A stretch of 64,000 bases of DNA from Cololabis saira (lineage: Eukaryota > Chordata > Actinopteri > Beloniformes > Belonidae): assembly GCF_033807715.1 (NCBI RefSeq), contig NC_084599.1, positions 13,145,125 to 13,209,124 of the forward strand. Reading direction: 5' to 3'. The position numbers and the translations under genes are program-made. The notes under the pieces are model-generated. The model ran no database searches, was not told where the DNA came from, and saw nothing but the letters and a program-made list of their open reading frames with translations. Below are positions 57,764-64,000 of this stretch, piece by piece. The stretch's first letter is position 1. Each line of letters begins with the position of its first letter.

Positions 57764-58135
57764 TCCCCGATTATTTCAGCAGTTGGTACTGTTTTTTCCT
57801 CTCACGCTACTTCTAGTTGACACTGATACAAGTCATTATGCGTGAACCTTAGTACATCACAGGGGCTTTAATTCCAAGAAAGTTCTCGGAGTAATTACCA
57901 GGAACCTTTTAGTCAGTAGAAAACTATAGAGAGTGATGGGAGTTGGAGGGATGGTGGTGGTGGGGGGGCTTAAGTCTTTCCAATCATAAACTTTGCTCAG
58001 CTATGTAATGGGCTGTAACTGTTAGTTAAATGTTACGCATTCTTTCAGTGTATTTCTAGATTTATATGGTATTACAGTTCCAAGTCATATATTTTGTTTT
58101 TACCAAGAGGTGGCTACGGTCTAACTTAGTGATGT

Positions 58136-58920
58136 ATAATATTGCAAATTTAAGCTAAAATCAATAACCAATAATTAGTTACTTCTGCATGGCAACACCT
58201 TACCTTAACTGGTAAGTTCATAGTTTTATATCTGTTATGATGATGTTCATATGTAATGCATTATGTGTACAATGAAGAATAAAAAAAAAGGAGTGTTAAG
58301 AAAATGTATATATGCAGTCCTGGCCAAATGATATTTAACTTTTGTGTGATCAAGGCACCTCAGTACTTCATAAACTTCATAAACAACTTTACTTTGGGCT
58401 GAAACAAAAATCTGTCACTGCACACGTTGACTTTGAGTGCACCCAGTATATTAGACTTGATAAATCTTAAGTTTTAGGCCCATGGTCAGATTGTGTATTA
58501 AAAGAAGAAAACACAAGCAGACCAGCAAGAGACATTCATAATCGAAACAGTTTACATATTAATTCAGTAAATCTAATGCACTAATATGTCACATTACACA
58601 ATTAAAACAAAAAGTGTACCCTTCTGCAAACACAAATCATAGTCAAGCTTTTTTGTAAAACCAAGAAATGCATTTATTTATCTTCTAGAGCATGAGGATG
58701 ATTAGGACAAGTATTTGTATAGTTTACTATCACAAAGATCAACAATTGTCAAAAATTACAACAACACTATAAAAGCATATACAGTTACTTTTACAGAATT
58801 GTCACTGAGTGCTATGAATTCCATTACTTTAAGTCCTTTTGCATTTTTGCTGTTGCTAGAAACTGTTTTTACAGTTGTCAGATGCCTGCTGAATGACAGT
58901 ATTGACACTCTGTGTCAGTC
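58136..58920. other. AT-rich DNA, no gene seen
   Basis: No coding exon, RNA gene or paired terminal repeat recognised. Confidence 0.45.
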
Positions 58921-58923
58921 AGT

Positions 58924-59633
58924 GCGGTTACATGCACTTTTAAATCAAGCTATTGGCAATCACAATCTAGCTCAGGATTAAACTGGACTTTCCGAGAAAT
59001 CCAAGTATACGTGGGCAAGAAGACAATTGATTATTGAGTGAGGTGCGTTGGACTCTGCAATGCTAGGTGGCACCACATGCACTTTTGCGATGGCGTTCTT
59101 CGGTTACTTCTTTGTTGTTCGTCTTCTTCTTCTCCTACTGTGTTGATATTCTGGCTTTCGCGGTGTCGTCACTGCTGGAAGGGGGAGTCCCGGGGCAGTC
59201 GCTAGCTCAGCTAAGAGTGGGTTATACATGCCGGAATAAGTAGAATTAGGAGCATTATCTGGCATTAATAGCTCGATCTCAAGAGCTTTCGATTCGGTTC
59301 GACTACAGCCCGGCTAAGGTGTATACATGGCTTTTAAAAATTCGGTATCAGTTGGATTAAGGCAGTGCTTCTCAATCCTGGTCCTCGTGGGCCCCTGTCC
59401 TGCATGTTTTAGATGTTTCCTTGCATCAACACACCTGATTCTAATTAAAGGTCCTAATTAGCTTGTCATCAAGGTCTGCACAACTCTGTTGATGACACAG
59501 GTACTTTTATCACGGTGTGCTGAAGCAGGGTAGCATCTAAAACATGCAGGATAGGGGCCCACGAGGACCAGGATTGAGAAACACTGGATTAAGGCAACAA
59601 TTCGACTTTCTGTTAGTGCATGTAAACATAAAG
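58924..59633. mobile_element. MITE-like element with TTACATGCACT ends
   Basis: GGTTACATGCACTTTTAAAT at the left and TTAGTGCATGTAAAC at the right are inverted repeats of a common fish MITE type. It contains a later hAT MITE at 59363-59586. No coding frame of note. Confidence 0.6.
59363..59586. mobile_element. 224 bp hAT-type MITE with 8 bp target duplication
   Basis: The ends CAGTGCTTCTCAATCCTGGT and the reverse complement of CAGTGTTTCTCAATCCTGGT extend into a hairpin (TCCTCGTGGGCCCCT...AGGGGCCCACGAGGA). A perfect 8 bp direct repeat GATTAAGG flanks it (59355-59362 and 59587-59594). Confidence 0.92.
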
Positions 59634-59639
59634 ACTGTT

Positions 59640-62600
59640 TTTAGTGTTAGAGCTGCTAGCCACTACTTCATATTATTCACTACAGATTTCCTGAAATGAC
59701 GACCTTTCAGGTAAGATGTTAGTCTGTTGGGTCAAAACCTGCCGCCCTCCTTCTTCATCTCAGAGTCCTTGTTGAACATGGTTTGAAAAATGACAGCAAC
59801 AATGTCATCAGCTGGCACTGAGAAAAATAACCAGGCTGGTGTGTTATCTCCGGTTTGGTGCCGTTAGTGCTCATTTTCAGTCAGGCAGTCGTGGGGCCAC
59901 GCTGGGGCCCTAATGGTAAGGCGCGGCAGACGGCATAATGAGCGCAACATGGACTGTTTTAAAGGCGCTGCCCGCCAGCAAAGAATTTTATTAATTCTCA
60001 TGGATTTATCAAATATGTTTATCCAGTTAATTTATTTACTGGACGGATAGAAGTTATGTCATTATCCTCCAAAATTGACCGATCTTTATCTGTGTGATAC
60101 ATTTTGTGCATCCCTAGTATACTTAAGATGTGTTTTAACACTATTACTCTTTTTCCTGAGTATAATCGACAAAAGTCAAGGCTGTGCATGTCAGTGGTAT
60201 TGCATTGAATTTAATAGATTCTATAGTTTGAAATACAGGCATATGTAAAACCTAGAAATGTTTGCTGAATGGAATATAAAACAACATATAATGGGATACT
60301 AAGGGGTGATTTAGAGACTTGAAGGAATGACCAGAGTAAAATGAAAAATAGCACTCTGAAAGCTGTCACCTCTAGTTCCTTTGCTTTTCTGCAGTTTTTA
60401 CTCTGGTTTCCTCTGTTTCTGTTGCCTGCAGCAAAGGAGTAAAACCCTGTGCAAGCCTTGACACAGTAGGTTGCCATGGTGGTTGCCTATTTTTCTAATT
60501 ATGTCACTCCCCTTGCTGTGAAATGAAAAACCTGTTAGCTTCCTCTCTCAGATTTAGTCAAGTAACCCTACCCTAGGTGACATGGTCAATGGCCTTGGTG
60601 TCATTTGTTGTCAAATCCCTCTCTCAGACACATCTGGCACTCCATTCCAGACATTAATAATAATAGACAACCTGCTTGTTCTTTCATCTGTTTACTACCT
60701 AGAATGTGACATCTGCATCTACATTATATTGCCCTAACAGATATCTCACAGGCAGGGAAGTGCTTTTTCCATATAGATCTAATTTTTTGGTTTGGTTAAA
60801 CTATAAAAACATGTTTTACAGACATTTTGTAGTTGTCTTTTTGAAAAGCAAAAACTACAAAAAGTCAAAATAGTTTAATATGCAACTGTAGAGGAATTTA
60901 TTAAAAGCCGTCTTTCCACCAGGCCAATGATGATGAATATTTTTAATGAACGTTATCTGGAGCTACACCAGAATTTGATGAGCTTTTCTTTTGATCATGC
61001 TCCAATGTTTCACATATTCAATAAGGTTTATTCAGTTTTTGGATAAGTGTAATGAATCTTTCTCAGGGCTTGAATACATATGTCTGTCATGACAGAGGAC
61101 TATTAGTGAGGGTAACCCCTAAACAGTGCTTGTGAGTGTTCACGTGTGGGCTTCCCCTGAACAGTTTTTCCTTACTCATTTTCGACATGGTCATGCATTA
61201 ATAGTTGCTTGGCCTGCAGGAACTTTGATGGTCACAAAAACACAAGATCTGTTTTATTGTTTATAGCCTACAGGAATTGTAATGACGATACAAATAAAAC
61301 ATGGAGGTATCTCACAAATCAGGTTTGGCAAGTTTTAGTGGCATTAAGGAACATCATGTGAAATGTTGTTTTTTTTGTGTGTGTGTTTTTAATGGCATTT
61401 TAGAGTTTATGCTTTGATAGGGAACTGTAACTCAATTTGATGAGGAAATCAGTTCCAAAAATTTCCTTCGTTATGATGGGGGAGCCAAACAGTGATCACA
61501 AGTGGGCAGCACCCCCACATGTGGGTCTTGTGACCAGTTGTCATCGTATCTTACTTACCAGATTATGCAAATAAACACATAGCTTATGCCAAACTATCAG
61601 CTATGCAACAAAGTTCAGTTACCTAAACTTTAACTTTATTATTCTTAAGGCGCAGTCGTTTCAGAACTTTCACAAACAATACAATAACCTCAGTTGTGTA
61701 ACCGACACAACATTAGGGAAGCAATAAAAAACAAAATAAATGATCCTGGATGTTTGCTGAACTTAGTGTCAGTGCACTTCTGCTGACTAAAGAAACACAA
61801 ATAAAATCTTTTAAACTCTGCAGTGTTTATTGTGAACCAGCCTCTGAATAAAAGCCAGAGCATAAGCTCACAATAAAAAACAAACACTGCCTGTGTTATA
61901 TCCATGGGCTGTGTGCACCTTGTAATGCAAAATAACAAATACACCCTTTACTCAGATGCTCCACATTCAATTCTGCTATCTTACATTGAAATGGAATGCT
62001 TTTTTCTAAAACATCTGTGCACTAAAGGAGAGAAATTAGGTATGATGCATATAATATGGGATACTATACTCTAGGTTTAATACATGCCTTTTATTTAGCA
62101 GATGATTTATGATGACAACTAGGAAGCTCTGTCTGCATTCAAATGCAGCGTTTACACTTCAGGGTTCAAGTGACCCAGTTTTGATATTTTTCCTTTCAAG
62201 TGTTACAGATTGAATATGACCAGTGGACATGTAAGTACTAAAAAAGTACATGGATTCAGATATTCTCAGATCAGCCTCAGACTGGCCTCATTCTTATGTG
62301 GAATTAAATCAGATATGAAATGTCTGATTGTTCATTTGCATCTGCCATCCAAGCAAACATTGGATTTTCTCTGTAAATGCACCCCAGAAAATATGACGTG
62401 GCAAGTGACATGAACACCTGTGCACAGACTCTTCTTCTCCACTTTAAAATACAATATAACAGTATAAATGCAGAGACACAGAGGGAGACTAAGGTGGTTT
62501 GTCAGTTTGATAATTACAATATGTCCATATACATCTTCTATTTCACCTGCATTGACTTCACCTGCATTCTTGGAATTCTTTCAAAACCAATGGTTTTTCT

Positions 62601-64000
62601 ATCTTGTCACCCTTTTCCGGGTCAGTAGAAGAAGTCCATCAGTAGAAGTCCATCTACCTTGCATGTTGTTTCTCCAGGCAGTAATCAGTATAAATACAGA
62701 TGTTTGATTGAAGTCCCTTATAAAAGACGATGTAGGCAACTCACAAAATGTTGGATGTAAGAATTAAATTAGAATTGGCCATCAAGATCTGGATTGTAAA
62801 TGCAGCTAAATATGCTTTGTTATCTCAGTTATTCCTCTGTACGATAGCCAATGTTCTTCAAGCCAAGCTGCATGTCGGGGGAGCCAAGTTTTGTACCTTG
62901 TGCCTTTCTTTCACACAAGTAATGGACATGACAATTTGTTTCTTTTAACTCAGTTCTCTTTGTGCAACACGTATAATTTGGGACATATATAAAAAGGTCC
63001 TACAGAGAGTCACCCAATAGGGCTAAAAGGCCAGTGCTAAAAATGAGGGTGACTTTGGTGACAGACATATTTCAGTCCCCTTGTCCCACATCAAAAGCGT
63101 GATTAGAGGCATATTGGAGCTAAGACATGCAATGGCGTGATATCCCATACTCTGTGTGTTATACCAAGTAAATTGACCGAAAGGGAACACCAGATGTGAT
63201 GTATGCATGGCTCAGCTGTAAACATTTGGGGCCAGGCATATTAAGAGGTGACTCAGGACCAACAGGACAGACCCACCGCTCTGGAGCGGCGCTCACAGCT
63301 GCTTTGTTTACGGTTGCAGCACAAATTAATATAAAAGGCAAGTGGGAGGCTTTCTGTTTCGTCTGCGATTTCATATTTTTCCCCCAGCAAATTGGAAGAG
63401 CAAGAAAACATCCTAGTGGAAACAGCTGCTTTTGGATATTTATGTCAGTCCACTTGGTGTTTCTTCAGTATGTTTTCAGACAAATTTGCACTTGCACTGT
63501 TTTAATGTTTGAGGCCACCACTCTCTCAGACCACATCTTAATGTTCCCTGAGTGCACTTCATTCACTTCATTTAAATGTAGTGCTGCCCATTTTTGATCG
63601 TATCACCCAGGATTGCATTTTAGCATCAGGTCTGATCAGAACTTTAACCTTTAGTCTTCCTATTTCTTTGTTTTTACTAGCTCTTTTTCTCCCTTCTTCA
63701 ATTGGTGCCAGTGATAAATTTCATTTATGACCTGGGGGTTGATTAGAGTGAGACTGAAAAATGTGTGGCGTGGAGGAGGGGAATTGAGCATAGGTTATAT
63801 GTTTTATTCAGTTCCTCAATTCCCGTGATCTGACCTTCATTGGGTAAAAGTTCATGTATTAATATACATATCATGCATAACATATATCTTAAATATATAT
63901 GTAATTTGTTTTTGTTGGTGAAATGGCAGGGAATGAACAGCTAATTACCGTAATTGAATGTTGAACTGTTAGATATGTGGCCAAGTGTTCACTTCTAGAC
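59640..64000. other. no gene seen to the right edge
   Basis: AT-rich DNA. If the first exon at 54.1 kb is real, this would be part of its first intron. Short frames (for example 60211-60477 and 63196-63597) have no domains or splice context. Confidence 0.4.

Larger units (their letters stand above)
55203..58135. repeat. local tandem triplication of a MITE-bearing segment
   Basis: A segment beginning TTGATTCAGCAGTTGGTACT and continuing through CATTATGCGTGAACCTTAGT, a (GGT)n run and ATTTATATGGTATTACAGTT occurs at 55203, 56053 and about 57769. Units 1 and 2 each carry a MITE after this segment; unit 3 carries only the segment. The (GGT)n length differs between units (longest in unit 1). Unit 2 is enlarged by an 886 bp insertion. 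Confidence 0.9.

Overview
This is a vertebrate nuclear window, almost certainly from a teleost fish (probably a percomorph). Genes have many short exons with GT-AG introns, the two recognisable proteins are vertebrate-specific, and the intergenic DNA carries fish-type transposons (L2-like and RTE-like LINEs, many hAT, TTAA-flanked and palindromic MITEs, long TG and TA microsatellites). There are no bacterial features.

Two complete protein-coding genes could be assembled exon by exon, both on the minus strand. hapln4 (stop at 19756, start at 27799; seven coding exons, 398 codons) encodes a secreted link protein with an Ig domain and two Link domains that binds hyaluronan and lectican proteoglycans in extracellular matrix. 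tm6sf2 (stop at 37537, start at 49810; ten coding exons, 384 codons) encodes a polytopic ER/Golgi membrane protein with two EXPERA domains, known in mammals for lipid export and VLDL lipidation. In both genes every exon joins in phase and lengths match the human proteins. The human 19p13 neighbourhood has HAPLN4 and TM6SF2 side by side on one strand, so this is conserved synteny. The genes are neighbours by descent; nothing suggests shared function or co-regulation.

Region by region: 1-19.6 kb is transposon-rich (L2 tail, broken hAT/ZBED transposase, GC-rich possible LTR element, TG repeat, a 1.67 kb TIR element with internal duplications, SINE, hAT MITE, RTE-like LINE 3' end, a THAP-coding relic). 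19.6-27.9 kb is hapln4, with two related TTAA-flanked MITEs in its second intron. 28.5-33.1 kb is a nested stack of LINE, TTAA element, THAP element and RTE relic. 37.4-49.9 kb is tm6sf2, whose introns hold a 909 bp hAT MITE with a perfect 8 bp target duplication and a TA microsatellite. 52.3-54.1 kb is a satellite-like tandem array. 54.1-54.6 kb looks like the CpG-rich promoter and non-coding first exon of an unidentified plus-strand gene running off the right edge. 55.2-58.1 kb is a local tandem triplication, one copy of which received an 886 bp palindromic hAT-like element. The rest, to 64 kb, shows no gene.

I found no evidence of a new defence or catalytic system. The best second-look items are the 886 bp palindrome with its paralogous empty site, a possible extra 54-nt tm6sf2 exon, the two-ended THAP element at 30.9-31.9 kb, and the orphan first exon at 54.1 kb.
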